Source: Chloroflexota bacterium (lineage in GTDB: Bacteria; Chloroflexota; Dehalococcoidia; JABGRK01). From it: DNA of 64,000 nucleotides. Shown in pieces: positions 53,617-62,560 of the stretch. The notes beneath the pieces were generated by a model, which worked only from the letters and a program-made list of their open reading frames with translations, was not told the origin of the DNA and made no database searches. Where the stretch lies: contig JABGRK010000011.1 of assembly GCA_018648325.1 (NCBI GenBank), positions 85,578-149,577 of the forward strand, in the 5' to 3' direction. The stretch's first letter is position 1, and every line of letters starts with the position of its first letter. A program made the position numbers and the translations under genes.

Positions 53617-53940
53617 TTAGATTATGGCTGCTATTTTCTCTTTAATGGCGTTTTCAGGCACTGCGCCCAGAGATTGATCAACCTTCTCGCCATTTTTGAA
53701 AAACAGCACGAGAGGGATACTCATTACCTGGTATTTAGTAGCCATCCCCGGGTTCTGATCAACGTTCAGTTTGCCAAACTTAAATTTACCCTGGTACTCA
53801 GCCTCATCAGACAGCTTGTCGATGATCGGACCAAGCATGCGGCACGGCCCGCACCATTCCGCCCAAAAATCAACCAGTACGGGTATGTCCGATTTGATTA
53901 CTTCCTGCTCAAAATTGGCATCGTTTAGTTCTGTTATCAT
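53617..53940 (-). CDS. trxA: Thioredoxin
   Basis: A 107-residue classic thioredoxin with the WAEWCGPCRM active site near residue 32, and the cis-proline in SIPLVLFF. It reduces disulfides in the cytoplasm. Its length fits standard thioredoxin. Confidence 0.96.
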   Translation of the reverse strand: MITELNDANFEQEVIKSDIPVLVDFWAEWCGPCRMLGPIIDKLSDEAEYQGKFKFGKLNVDQNPGMATKYQVMSIPLVLFFKNGEKVDQSLGAVPENAIKEKIAAII

Positions 53941-54452
53941 ATCTGAATCGCCTCCAAACGTTTAGTGTTAAATTTATGCTTCTATTTAATACTATAGCAT
54001 TACGGTTCAGATTAACAAGGATTTACGTCTGATGAAAACTGCAAAGCAATTTAGTCGATTGTAATTATGAGCTTCAATAGCTCACCCCAACGATACAGGT
54101 TGCCCCTTTTCTAATTACTCATAACTTCTATAATACTGTAATCTGTAAATGGCATATTATAGTAGTGTTTTGGATGAAACATCTATAATTAGGTGTTTTC
54201 CGAAAACAAAACCCAGTATATAAAATAATGAAATATAGTGCTTATACTTGTATATAGAGGCGCGTATTTACGGAAGTCACCATCTATCTATATAGGATAA
54301 ATTTTAATCACAGGTGGGCAAATATTTGCCTACTCCCATTTACATATTGTGAATTCTGTATTGGCAGGGGGTTGTTATCGTAAGGGAATAATGTTGACTC
54401 TTACATTGCAATCAGGTAAAATTTTTATCTAGCATGAAAAGGGGGAGGACTA
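53941..54452. other. AT-rich intergenic region before the molybdoenzyme operon
   Basis: A 512-base stretch with no reading frame or RNA gene that I can support. The last 60 bases hold the promoter described at 54394. It contains a few short AT-rich segments; no clear operator or terminator for trxA, which runs the other way, is seen. Its length suggests regulatory control of the operon. Confidence 0.5.
54394..54422 (+). promoter_or_regulatory. Sigma-70-like promoter of the molybdoenzyme-POR operon
   Basis: TTGACT at 54394-54399, a 17-base spacer and TAAAAT at 54417-54422, about 30 bases before the ATG. GGGGGAGGA precedes the start codon. Spacing is ideal. Confidence 0.6.
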
Positions 54453-57098
54453 ATGGCAAAATCTCCTAGTAGCACAAAGGCAAAACCGGAAATCTGGGAA
54501 GATATATGGATCCATACCTGTTGTGGTGGTTGCTACGGTACCTGTGGTGTAAGAGTACACCGCGTAAATGGTGTACCCATTGCAATTGAGGGTGTGGAAG
54601 GCTCAACTCTGGGAGCTGAAGGCGGACTATGCGCCAAGGGTGTTTCACAGCTTCAAGTGTTGTTCGATCCCAATCGCAGAAATTATCCACTAAGGCGAAC
54701 CAATCCCAAAAAGGGAATGTATGAAGAGGGTAATTTTGAGCGAATAACCTGGGAAGAGGCTATGGATGAGATAATTCCCAGGCTGAAAAAGATTCGCGAA
54801 GAGGACACCAGAAAGCTTGTCTGGATGAGTTCTCCTTCTCCAAATGCAGTGTTGCGGCATAATTTCCTTATGCCGTTTTTTGCTACTTATGGCAAAACGT
54901 CACTGATGGGTGGCGGAGCTGCAGTTCATTGTGGAAACGGAGCTCATCATGTCACGGGCCAGTACTTCGGTTCATGGGACGCAGGTCCCGACTGGAAGTA
55001 TTGTAACTACGCCATGTTCTTTGGCGCCAGCGGCGGTTTTGGCTCAGGCCATGCCGGAACTATGAACATTAGGATGGCAGCAGAGGCCCGCGAGCGCGGT
55101 ATGAAAATGGTTGTGTTTGATCCCATGTGCAATAACACTGGTGACAAGGCTACCGAATGGATACCCATTTTGCCGGGCACCGATGGAGCAGTACTGGTTG
55201 CCATGATCAACGTTATTCTCAATGATCTGGATATATACGATGCTCCTTACATAAAAACAAAAACCAATGGTTCCTATCTAATCGGCCCCGACCAGTTATA
55301 CGTAAGAGACCCTGAAACTAACAAGCCGATGATATGGGATCCCGAGGCTAAAGCGGCCAAAGCGTTTAACGATCCTACTATTAAGGATTATGCTTTGGAG
55401 GGTGAGTTCGAGGTTAACGGCGTCAAGTGCCATCCTTCCTTTGAGCTTATTAAAGAGCATGTTAAGACGTATACACCGGAATTTGCTGAGGAAGTCAGTA
55501 CGGTTCCGGCAAAAACCATACGACGCATAGCCAAAGAGTTTGCCGAGGCGGCGCAGGTGGGCTCAACCATTATGCTTGATGGTGTGGAACTGCCGTTCAG
55601 GCCTGTTGGCACGGCAATATTCAGGGGAGGGCAGGGGCACACAAACTCGCTGCACTCCGTATATGCAACACACATAATCGGGCAGATACTGGGTGCAGGA
55701 GACGTACCCGGTTCGACGATAGCATTGTGTCCATCACGTTGTCTGGGCGACCCCAATACCGGGCGTCCTGAAGTGGCCTGTTTTGCTGATCCCGACGGAA
55801 TGCTTGTTCCGGGACTTTGGTCAACGCTGCAGGCAAGAACTGCTGAGGACTATGTGCCCAGGCACGCGGCGCCAACTGTTCCGTGCGTCGGAACCGGTCT
55901 ACAGGAACTGTTCACTCAGGGAATGGCCTCGGTGTTCCATTCATCAAAAGACAGGCATGAACTGTGGGATAAACTCGGTGTTAAGTTTAATCCGGAGATG
56001 ATGCTGTCCTGGGGAACCAATAATATACATGGACTGGGTAATCCGGAATCGGTTGCCGAAGCTGTGGCAGAGATACCGTTTACAGTATGCTGGGATCTGT
56101 ACCCCACGGAGCTTTCCGAGGGATTTGCAGACATCGTCCTGCCGGGATGCCACCATCTGGAGCATACCGCAAGTTGCGGTGACGCTTATGATCTATACTT
56201 CAATGCACCGATTGCGTATGAGGATTGGACCATACATGGCACGCAGCCGGTAATCGAACCTCAGTTTGAGCGCAGGTTTATCGCTGACGTCCTGTTTGAC
56301 ATTGCCGATGAGCTTGGTATGAGGGACGACTACAACGAAACCTTGAACATGCGCTTTGATATCAAGGATAAATACGCAATCAAAAAGGGTGAAAAACTAA
56401 ATATCACCGAAATCAGTGATCGCGTATTCAAGTGCAATCACGGCGACGATAAGGGTATGGATTGGTTCAAAGAAAACGGCTTCATCAGGTGGCCCAAAAA
56501 GCCTGAGGAGGCTTACTGGCGACCATTCCTGGATGTCAGAGTGCCCATATATTTGCATGATCTAGCGAAAGAGGGCCCAACTATTATCGAACTGGCCGAA
56601 AGCAGGGATGTGCATGCCGACTGGCAGCAGTATACACCGTTTGTGAGCTGGTTCCCAACACCGGTGCAGAAGGTGCCGGATGATGAGTTCGATTTGATTT
56701 GTTATTCATACCGAACCACATTGCATACCGGTGGGCAGACTCATCAGATACCATATCTGGTTGAGGCCAGCCATATGAACCCGCACATCTATAACATAGT
56801 GATAAATCGTGATACAGGTAAGGCCAAGGGCTTTGCTGACGGCGATATTGTCACCATTGAGTCCAACTATGGACGTACAACCAGTGGTCCCATAATTCTC
56901 TCCGACTGTGTGCATCCCAAGTGTATCGGGATCGCATCAACGGCGGGTCACTGGGTCAAGGGGCAGCCGATCGCTTATAAGCAGGGTGTGCATTTTAACA
57001 CACTCATGGAGCTTGATCTAGAGCATTCTGATCCGGTGTGCCTGAGCATAGAAACATCTGCCAAGGTGAAGGTTTATAAGAATGGAGGTGCCGCATAA
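54453..57098 (+). CDS. Molybdopterin oxidoreductase catalytic subunit (DMSO reductase superfamily)
   Basis: An 881-residue enzyme binding a bis-pterin molybdenum or tungsten cofactor and one [4Fe-4S] cluster. The N-terminal cluster motif is C23/C24, C27, C31 and C60 (HTCCGGCYGTC, GGLCAKG). The middle has pterin-binding segments (VFDPMCNNTGDKATEWIPILPGTD) and the C-terminal domain ends with a typical GDIVTIESNYG barrel. The metal ligand is not certain: the position after FGASGGFGSGH lacks an obvious Cys. There is no Tat signal, so it is cytoplasmic. It is followed by a ferredoxin and an NrfD gene. The substrate is unknown. Confidence 0.85.
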   Translation: MAKSPSSTKAKPEIWEDIWIHTCCGGCYGTCGVRVHRVNGVPIAIEGVEGSTLGAEGGLCAKGVSQLQVLFDPNRRNYPLRRTNPKKGMYEEGNFERITWEEAMDEIIPRLKKIREEDTRKLVWMSSPSPNAVLRHNFLMPFFATYGKTSLMGGGAAVHCGNGAHHVTGQYFGSWDAGPDWKYCNYAMFFGASGGFGSGHAGTMNIRMAAEARERGMKMVVFDPMCNNTGDKATEWIPILPGTDGAVLVAMINVILNDLDIYDAPYIKTKTNGSYLIGPDQLYVRDPETNKPMIWDPEAKAAKAFNDPTIKDYALEGEFEVNGVKCHPSFELIKEHVKTYTPEFAEEVSTVPAKTIRRIAKEFAEAAQVGSTIMLDGVELPFRPVGTAIFRGGQGHTNSLHSVYATHIIGQILGAGDVPGSTIALCPSRCLGDPNTGRPEVACFADPDGMLVPGLWSTLQARTAEDYVPRHAAPTVPCVGTGLQELFTQGMASVFHSSKDRHELWDKLGVKFNPEMMLSWGTNNIHGLGNPESVAEAVAEIPFTVCWDLYPTELSEGFADIVLPGCHHLEHTASCGDAYDLYFNAPIAYEDWTIHGTQPVIEPQFERRFIADVLFDIADELGMRDDYNETLNMRFDIKDKYAIKKGEKLNITEISDRVFKCNHGDDKGMDWFKENGFIRWPKKPEEAYWRPFLDVRVPIYLHDLAKEGPTIIELAESRDVHADWQQYTPFVSWFPTPVQKVPDDEFDLICYSYRTTLHTGGQTHQIPYLVEASHMNPHIYNIVINRDTGKAKGFADGDIVTIESNYGRTTSGPIILSDCVHPKCIGIASTAGHWVKGQPIAYKQGVHFNTLMELDLEHSDPVCLSIETSAKVKVYKNGGAA

Positions 57099-57742
57099 TG
57101 AGATGGGGAATGGTAATCGACAAACTAAGATGCGTCCAGTGCTACTCATGTCAGGTAAGCTGCAAGCAGGCATATTTTTTGCCACCGGGCATCTTCTTTA
57201 ACAGGGTAGCTACCGGTGAAACGGGCCAGTACCCAATGGTGCGTAAGCATACTTTCCCGCTGCTGTGCAATCACTGTACAGATGCGCCGTGCGTAAACGT
57301 TTGTCCCACAGGCGCAAGTTATCAGAGAGAAGACGGGATTGTTGTTATAGACTCCGATAAGTGCGTGGGCTGCAAGTATTGCATTATGGCCTGTCCTTAT
57401 CAGCAACGCACCTCATTCAAGTACAAGGAGCAGTATCCTGGGCAAGGGTTCAACAATTACGAGAAGTTTGGCATGGAACATCATCCGTATCAGGAGGGCA
57501 CTGCAGTTAAATGCACCTTCTGTATGGAGCGGGTTGATGATGGTCTGGCCGAGGGGCTTACTCCGGGCGAGGACCGGACTGCAACACCTGTATGTGTGAA
57601 TGCCTGTCCGGCAAAGGCCAGAACTTTTGGCGACATGGATGACCCTGATAGTAAAATAGTCCGACTGATTCGGGAGAGAAACGCGGAACAATTGCGCCCC
57701 GATTTTGATACGGATCCTTCGGTTTACTACATTATATCTTAA
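57098..57742 (+). CDS. Four-cluster ferredoxin subunit (NrfC/DmsB-like)
   Basis: A 214-residue protein with 16 cysteines in four clusters: C12-x2-C15-x2-C18-x3-C22, CNHCTDAPCVNVCP, CVGCKYCIMACP and CTFCMER with CVNACPAKA. It is the electron-transfer subunit between the molybdoenzyme and the membrane protein that follows. Its ATG overlaps the catalytic gene's stop by one base (TAATG). Confidence 0.93.
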   Translation: MRWGMVIDKLRCVQCYSCQVSCKQAYFLPPGIFFNRVATGETGQYPMVRKHTFPLLCNHCTDAPCVNVCPTGASYQREDGIVVIDSDKCVGCKYCIMACPYQQRTSFKYKEQYPGQGFNNYEKFGMEHHPYQEGTAVKCTFCMERVDDGLAEGLTPGEDRTATPVCVNACPAKARTFGDMDDPDSKIVRLIRERNAEQLRPDFDTDPSVYYIIS

Positions 57743-57771
57743 GTATGATCAAGTAAGGGGGGAATTAAGAA

Positions 57772-58767
57772 ATGCATGTAAAACCATGGGAATGGATGGC
57801 AAAACCTACTCCTCAGGAGGAGTGGATTGAGGGTAAAGGACTGCTGTCATGGTTGTCTTTCTTCTCGGTCGCACTCGGCGCGGGAATGTATTTCATAGCC
57901 GTTATTCTGAACTATCCTTTGGCAATGCTTATCGGCTATCTAATTTGTCTGGTAATTGGTGGCGGTACCAAGATGGTAGATCTAGGTAAGCCGACACGCG
58001 CATGGAGAATGATGATCAATTACGATGGCGATGGTGGCCTTATGGGCGCATTGCTTCTGCTGTTTAAAAATCCTGCTAAGTTCATCAAGATGATTATGAA
58101 CAGTGGATGGAGAACCTCCTGGATATCACGCGGAATGTTCTTCATAGGCCTGTTTACCATATTTGGCCTTGTACATATCATCCTCACCTTTGTTGGGGTT
58201 GATGCAACAGGTATAGGTAATCTTGGTTCTGTAACAGGCGTTCTTGCCATAATCATGATTGTGGCATCAATACTGGTAACTGTTTATGCCGGCCTTCTTA
58301 TTGGCTACGTAAGAGCCATTCCACTGTGGGGCAGTGCTATGATGCCGCTGTTCTTCATTGCTTCCGGTTTTCTGGGTGGTGCCGCTCTGGCGGTTGCCGG
58401 CAGAGTAGGCAATATAATTACCGGTCCGGCAGCAATACAGTGGCTGCAAATAACCGTACTGGTTTATGCTGCAGTCGTTATTGTATTCCTATGGAATACG
58501 TGGAACCAGTCAGGTGCCGGAAGGTATTCGATTCGCAAAATGATAAATAGCGGCGGACCGCTTACACTTATTTTTTATATAGGCGTGGTTTTAATGGGTA
58601 TATTCATTCCGGTATCTACCGTAATATACACTTTAACTGCTGCGACTACACCGACTCTAATGCTGGCCATTGCTATAGCAGGAGTGCTTGTCGGTGATCT
58701 CAGCATGCGCTATCTGATAATGAAGTGCGGCGTGTATACACCGCTTATTCCTCAATCGCCATACTAG
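57772..58767 (+). CDS. NrfD/PsrC-type membrane subunit
   Basis: A 331-residue polytopic protein with about eight transmembrane segments. It begins with a soluble PW-x-W stretch and contains KPTRAWRMMIN, a region typical of NrfD-like quinone-interacting subunits. It would anchor the complex in the membrane and exchange electrons with quinone or move protons. Because the other subunits lack Tat signals, the complex would face the cytoplasm. Confidence 0.88.
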   Translation: MHVKPWEWMAKPTPQEEWIEGKGLLSWLSFFSVALGAGMYFIAVILNYPLAMLIGYLICLVIGGGTKMVDLGKPTRAWRMMINYDGDGGLMGALLLLFKNPAKFIKMIMNSGWRTSWISRGMFFIGLFTIFGLVHIILTFVGVDATGIGNLGSVTGVLAIIMIVASILVTVYAGLLIGYVRAIPLWGSAMMPLFFIASGFLGGAALAVAGRVGNIITGPAAIQWLQITVLVYAAVVIVFLWNTWNQSGAGRYSIRKMINSGGPLTLIFYIGVVLMGIFIPVSTVIYTLTAATTPTLMLAIAIAGVLVGDLSMRYLIMKCGVYTPLIPQSPY

Positions 58768-58861
58768 GTTGTGTTTTAACTTCGTTATCGAGTACGATTA
58801 ATTAAGTGACATTAAGGTTTTGATTTTCAAAGTCTGTTGAATAGCTATGGAGGCTTCTTTT

Positions 58862-59422
58862 ATGAAGGAAATTAGGTTACATGGCCGTGGAGGTCAGGGA
58901 GCGGCCAAGGGTTCTGAAATGTTGACCATGGGCTTTGTGTACGATGACAAGTATGCGGCCAGCTTCCCAATGTATGGTGCTGCACGAAAAGGTGCTGCTG
59001 TAGCAGCATTTGTTCGCTATGACGAAATTCCGGTTCGTGAGAAAACGCAGATTTATCATCCGGATTGTCTGATGATCTTTGATGCATCTCTCATGGATTT
59101 TCCTGAGACATGGGACGGATTCAAACCCGGTGGAGTAGTAATACTTAACACCGACGAGGAAATAACTGAGAGTCCTCATCCCAACATTGGCACACTTGGC
59201 ATCATAGATGCTACTAAGATTGCCATGGAAGAGATAGGTATACCGGCGGTAAACACCACCATTCTTGCCTCTCTTGCTGTAACTACCGGCTGGCTAGGTA
59301 TTGAGGGACTCAAAAAAGCTTATGGCGAGTACTTCAGTGGTAAAGCGCTGGATAAAAACAAGAATTGTACCGACAGGGCCTATAAAGAGACCAAGGTCAT
59401 AAAATACGAGGTGAAGCAGTGA
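58862..59422 (+). CDS. porG: 2-oxoacid:ferredoxin oxidoreductase, gamma subunit (POR type)
   Basis: A 186-residue gamma subunit from the ATG at 58862, which has GGAGG eight bases before it. It begins RLHGRGGQGAAKGSEML, with FPMYGAARKGAAVAAF after it. This is the pyruvate-type gamma subunit and differs from the korC gene at 41991. It leads the por genes, 94 bases after the NrfD gene. Confidence 0.9.
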   Translation: MKEIRLHGRGGQGAAKGSEMLTMGFVYDDKYAASFPMYGAARKGAAVAAFVRYDEIPVREKTQIYHPDCLMIFDASLMDFPETWDGFKPGGVVILNTDEEITESPHPNIGTLGIIDATKIAMEEIGIPAVNTTILASLAVTTGWLGIEGLKKAYGEYFSGKALDKNKNCTDRAYKETKVIKYEVKQ

Positions 59423-59697
59423 ACTTCAAATCAAGATACTACAGGTTATGGGGAGCTGCTGCTTCCAAGTGGACTGATAACAAAACAGGTAGCTGGAGGA
59501 CAATGCGTCCGATCATAAACAACGAGAAGTGTTGTCGCTGTGGCTGGTGCTATCTGTATTGTCCGTCTGGCTGCGTTGTGGAAAAAGACAACGGTTTCGA
59601 GCCAAACTTTGATTATTGTAAGGGCTGCGGTCTGTGTGCCGCCGAGTGTCCCGTAGATGCTATAGAGATGGTTTCCGAGAGGAGGAAAAAGAAATAG
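59419..59697 (+). CDS. porD: POR delta (ferredoxin) subunit
   Basis: A 92-residue two-cluster ferredoxin. GTG start at 59419 overlaps porG by four bases. Both motifs are complete: CCRCGWCYLYCPSG and CKGCGLCAAECPVDA. It accepts electrons from the catalytic subunits of the oxidoreductase. Confidence 0.9.
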   Translation: MNFKSRYYRLWGAAASKWTDNKTGSWRTMRPIINNEKCCRCGWCYLYCPSGCVVEKDNGFEPNFDYCKGCGLCAAECPVDAIEMVSERRKKK

Positions 59698-59698
59698 C

Positions 59699-60979
59699 AT
59701 GGCAGATAAAAAAAATTCTAAACTAATGATACTCACCGGAAATCATGCGGCATCTAATGCCGTCAAACTGTGCAGGCCAGATGTTATTGCCGCCTATCCT
59801 GTTACTCCGCAAACCCAGCTGGTCGAGGAGTTAAACAGATTCAGAGCCGAGGGCGAAATAGAGGCTGAGTTCGTAGATGTTGAGAGCGAAAACTCTGCTA
59901 TGGCAGTATGTATCGGTGCATCTAATGCCGGTGCAAGGGTATTTACAGCAACATCATCATTCGGTCTGGTTTATATGTATGATGTTTTCACCAGGGCTGC
60001 CGGACACAGATTGCCCGTGGTAATGGTTAACGCAAACCGCGAACCACCAATAATGGGTGGTCTTGCACGTGGTCGGCAGGATATGCTGATGATGCGTGAT
60101 ACCGGCTGGATACAGCTTGAGTGCCAGAACTGCCAGGAGATATTTGATACCGTAATTGCCGCCTACAGGCTGGCTGAAGATCCGGACGTTCTGCTTCCGG
60201 TAATGGTCAGTTATGATGGCTGGTACGTCTCCTTCCTGCTTGAAAGGGTTGAGATTCCGACACAGGAAGCAGTGGACAAGTTCCTTGCTCCTGTGGCAGA
60301 TGTAGAGCGCTTAAGGATAATACCGGGATATCCAGGTGAAGCGCCCAATCCCCAGCATGCGGCACTTAAACCACCGGAAAATTTCATGGAAGTCAGGCTA
60401 AAGCATGGCCTTGCCATGGAAAAAGCCATGGATGTAATTGAGAAGGTCGCTGATGAGTTCGAAGATGCCTTTGGCAGAGAGTTCATAACCAAGATAGAGG
60501 AATACAAAACCGAAGACGCCGACTGCGTTCTGGTTGCCATGGGTGGTGAGGCGATGACAGCTAAGGTTATTATCGACAAGAAGCGTGAAGAGGGCAAAAA
60601 GGTCGGACTGGTTCGAATTCGTATGTTCAGACCGTGTCCGGAAAAAGAACTTGCTGCCGCGCTTAAGGGCAAAAAAGCGATCGGTGTTTTAGAGCAGGGT
60701 ATAGCTCATGGCTGGAACCGTGGCCAGATTCTAATGGATTTGAAGGCCGTTATGTATAACGCCGGAGAGAACATCCCAATGGTAAATTTCTTTGACGGCA
60801 TGAACGGTGGAGATATCACCGTTGATCATATAGAAAAAGCGGTTGATATCACAATTGATGCAGCCGAAGGCAAAGAGGTTGATGATTATTACTGGCTGGC
60901 ACTTCCGTGGTTAAGCGATGATAAATATGTGTCAGACGGTAGCGAACTGAGTACCCGCAAATTGGTAGAAAAGAAATAA
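59699..60979 (+). CDS. porA: POR alpha subunit
   Basis: A 426-residue alpha subunit. It has AAYPVTPQTQLVEEL and FVDVESENSAMAVCIGASNAGARVFTATSS near residues 30-90, and the REPPIMGG segment. In pyruvate oxidoreductase these shape the pyrimidine and substrate sites. It starts one base after porD. The substrate may be pyruvate or another 2-oxoacid, and the sequence does not decide. Confidence 0.9.
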   Translation: MADKKNSKLMILTGNHAASNAVKLCRPDVIAAYPVTPQTQLVEELNRFRAEGEIEAEFVDVESENSAMAVCIGASNAGARVFTATSSFGLVYMYDVFTRAAGHRLPVVMVNANREPPIMGGLARGRQDMLMMRDTGWIQLECQNCQEIFDTVIAAYRLAEDPDVLLPVMVSYDGWYVSFLLERVEIPTQEAVDKFLAPVADVERLRIIPGYPGEAPNPQHAALKPPENFMEVRLKHGLAMEKAMDVIEKVADEFEDAFGREFITKIEEYKTEDADCVLVAMGGEAMTAKVIIDKKREEGKKVGLVRIRMFRPCPEKELAAALKGKKAIGVLEQGIAHGWNRGQILMDLKAVMYNAGENIPMVNFFDGMNGGDITVDHIEKAVDITIDAAEGKEVDDYYWLALPWLSDDKYVSDGSELSTRKLVEKK

Positions 60980-61019
60980 CCAGCAAGTGTGTTGATATAG
61001 TACTAGGAGGTACTAAAAA

Positions 61020-62330
61020 GTGGCTAAATTCTGCGATACATTACTAGTAAGAAAAGGTGCCTGTCCTGCAGATTGCAGTATCTGTGTTGATGCCTGCGCC
61101 GCAAGAAACGGTTCAGACAATCTGGGGGCGGTAATAAAAATAATTAACGAAGAGGGCAAAGAGCAGCACAGCGTTGCAACCTGCTACCAGTGTGGCGAGC
61201 CGCAGTGCATGGACGTATGTCCCAGTGATGCTATTACCAAGGACGAGGTAAGCGGCATTGTGCGCGTAGATGCTGATCTGTGTACCGGCTGCGAAGCCTG
61301 TGTAGACGGCTGCTCGTACGGCATGATGTTTTTCAACGATGACAAGCAGATCGCCACCAAGTGCGATATGTGTGATGGCCAGCCGGCATGCGTAGAAGCC
61401 TGCCCTTATGGCGTTATAACGTTGCTTAAGAGCTCTTCTGTCAATGATACACTGAAGGGACGCAAAGATATCGTACCCAGTGGTAATCCTCTGTGTGGCG
61501 GTTGCGGAGCCGATCTGGCTCTCAGGCTGTATGCTAGAATACTTGGAGATAATGCCGACAAGATGGTGATGCAGACATGTATGGGTTGTTGTCACCTTAC
61601 CGTTCAGTCGATGATGACGGCGACAGTTTCCAGCCTGTTGCCCAGCGTTCCGGCTCTTATGACCGGAATGTCCCGCTACTGGCGCAAAAAGGGCATGGAC
61701 CATATCCTGACCGGTTACATTGGTGACGGTACCACTGCTGATATCGGTTTTCAGGCGCTTTCCGCTGCTGCGGAAAGAGGTGAGAAATTCATCTTTGCCT
61801 GCTACGATAACGAGGGCTATGAGAACACCGGTATTCAAAAGAGCAGCACGACTCCATATGGTGCCTGGACCACTACCACACAGGTTGGTAAAGAGGGTCA
61901 GGGTAAGGGAACACCGGCCAAGAACGTAGCACTGCTAATGGCAATGCACCGCATACCATATGCTGCAACGCTAAACATTGCCTATCTTGACGATTTCATC
62001 ATGAAGGTGGAAAAGGCCAAGGAAGCGGTCAAGCACGGAATGGTGTATTTGCATATGTTTACCTCATGCCCAACAGCGTGGCGCTCTGAGGTAGATACAG
62101 CTATCGATTTGGGTAGAACAGCTGTAGAGTCCAATTACTATCCGCTGTGGGAAGCCATAGATGGCAAGCTCAAATTAACTTATAAGCCCAAGTCGAAAAG
62201 ACCAATAACCGATTTCACCAAAATGCAGGGGAGATTCAAGCATTTGGATGCTGAGCATCTGAAGATATTCCAGAAATGGGTAGACGATAACTATGCAATT
62301 GTAGCCGCGCTGGATGCCGCAAAGTACTAA
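61020..62330 (+). CDS. porB: POR beta subunit fused to an N-terminal polyferredoxin domain
   Basis: A 436-residue fusion with GTG start at 61020 and AGGAGG upstream. Residues 1-135 form a HycB/NrfC-like ferredoxin with cysteines at 5, 15, 19, 22, 26; 55, 58, 63, 67; 88, 91, 94, 98; and 115, 118, 124, 128, enough for up to four clusters. Residues about 155-436 are the TPP-binding beta subunit (NPLCGGCGAD at 157; GDGTTADIGFQAL and DNEGYENTG). Ordinary PorB is about 300 residues and lacks the front domain. The fusion could send electrons straight to another Fe-S partner such as the molybdoenzyme subunits next door; that is inference. Confidence 0.9.
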   Translation: MAKFCDTLLVRKGACPADCSICVDACAARNGSDNLGAVIKIINEEGKEQHSVATCYQCGEPQCMDVCPSDAITKDEVSGIVRVDADLCTGCEACVDGCSYGMMFFNDDKQIATKCDMCDGQPACVEACPYGVITLLKSSSVNDTLKGRKDIVPSGNPLCGGCGADLALRLYARILGDNADKMVMQTCMGCCHLTVQSMMTATVSSLLPSVPALMTGMSRYWRKKGMDHILTGYIGDGTTADIGFQALSAAAERGEKFIFACYDNEGYENTGIQKSSTTPYGAWTTTTQVGKEGQGKGTPAKNVALLMAMHRIPYAATLNIAYLDDFIMKVEKAKEAVKHGMVYLHMFTSCPTAWRSEVDTAIDLGRTAVESNYYPLWEAIDGKLKLTYKPKSKRPITDFTKMQGRFKHLDAEHLKIFQKWVDDNYAIVAALDAAKY

Positions 62331-62352
62331 AGCTATGTAAAAATGTATGTTT

Positions 62353-62406
62353 GTGCCTGGCGTATCGCACTTAAGTTTTTGGTGATGCGCCGGGCGCTTT
62401 ATTTTA
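62353..62406 (+). terminator. Strong intrinsic terminator after the por genes
   Basis: GTGCCTGGCGTAT pairs with ATGCGCCGGGCGC, with further base pairs toward the loop, for a stem of about 16 pairs including wobbles, followed by TTTATTTTA. It starts 22 bases after the porB stop. It ends the plus-strand redox operon. Confidence 0.8.
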
Positions 62407-62429
62407 TGCCACTGCAGGCAAATTCCCTC

Positions 62430-62457
62430 TTGACAGGCCATGTGGTAATGTTAAAAT
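62430..62457 (+). promoter_or_regulatory. Sigma-70-like promoter before the CNNM/CBS gene
   Basis: TTGACA at 62430-62435, a 16-base spacer and TAAAAT at 62452-62457. The 5' leader to the TTG start would be about 100 bases. Boxes are near consensus; the leader shows no recognised riboswitch. Confidence 0.5.
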
Positions 62458-62560
62458 GGAGCAAATGATCGGATCGCTAGTGCTAAAGATTGCTCAAGCT
62501 TCCGGTCAGTGTTGTATTAGGCAAGGTTCGTAGTAACCCGCTTAAGGGAGTTGAAAGGTA

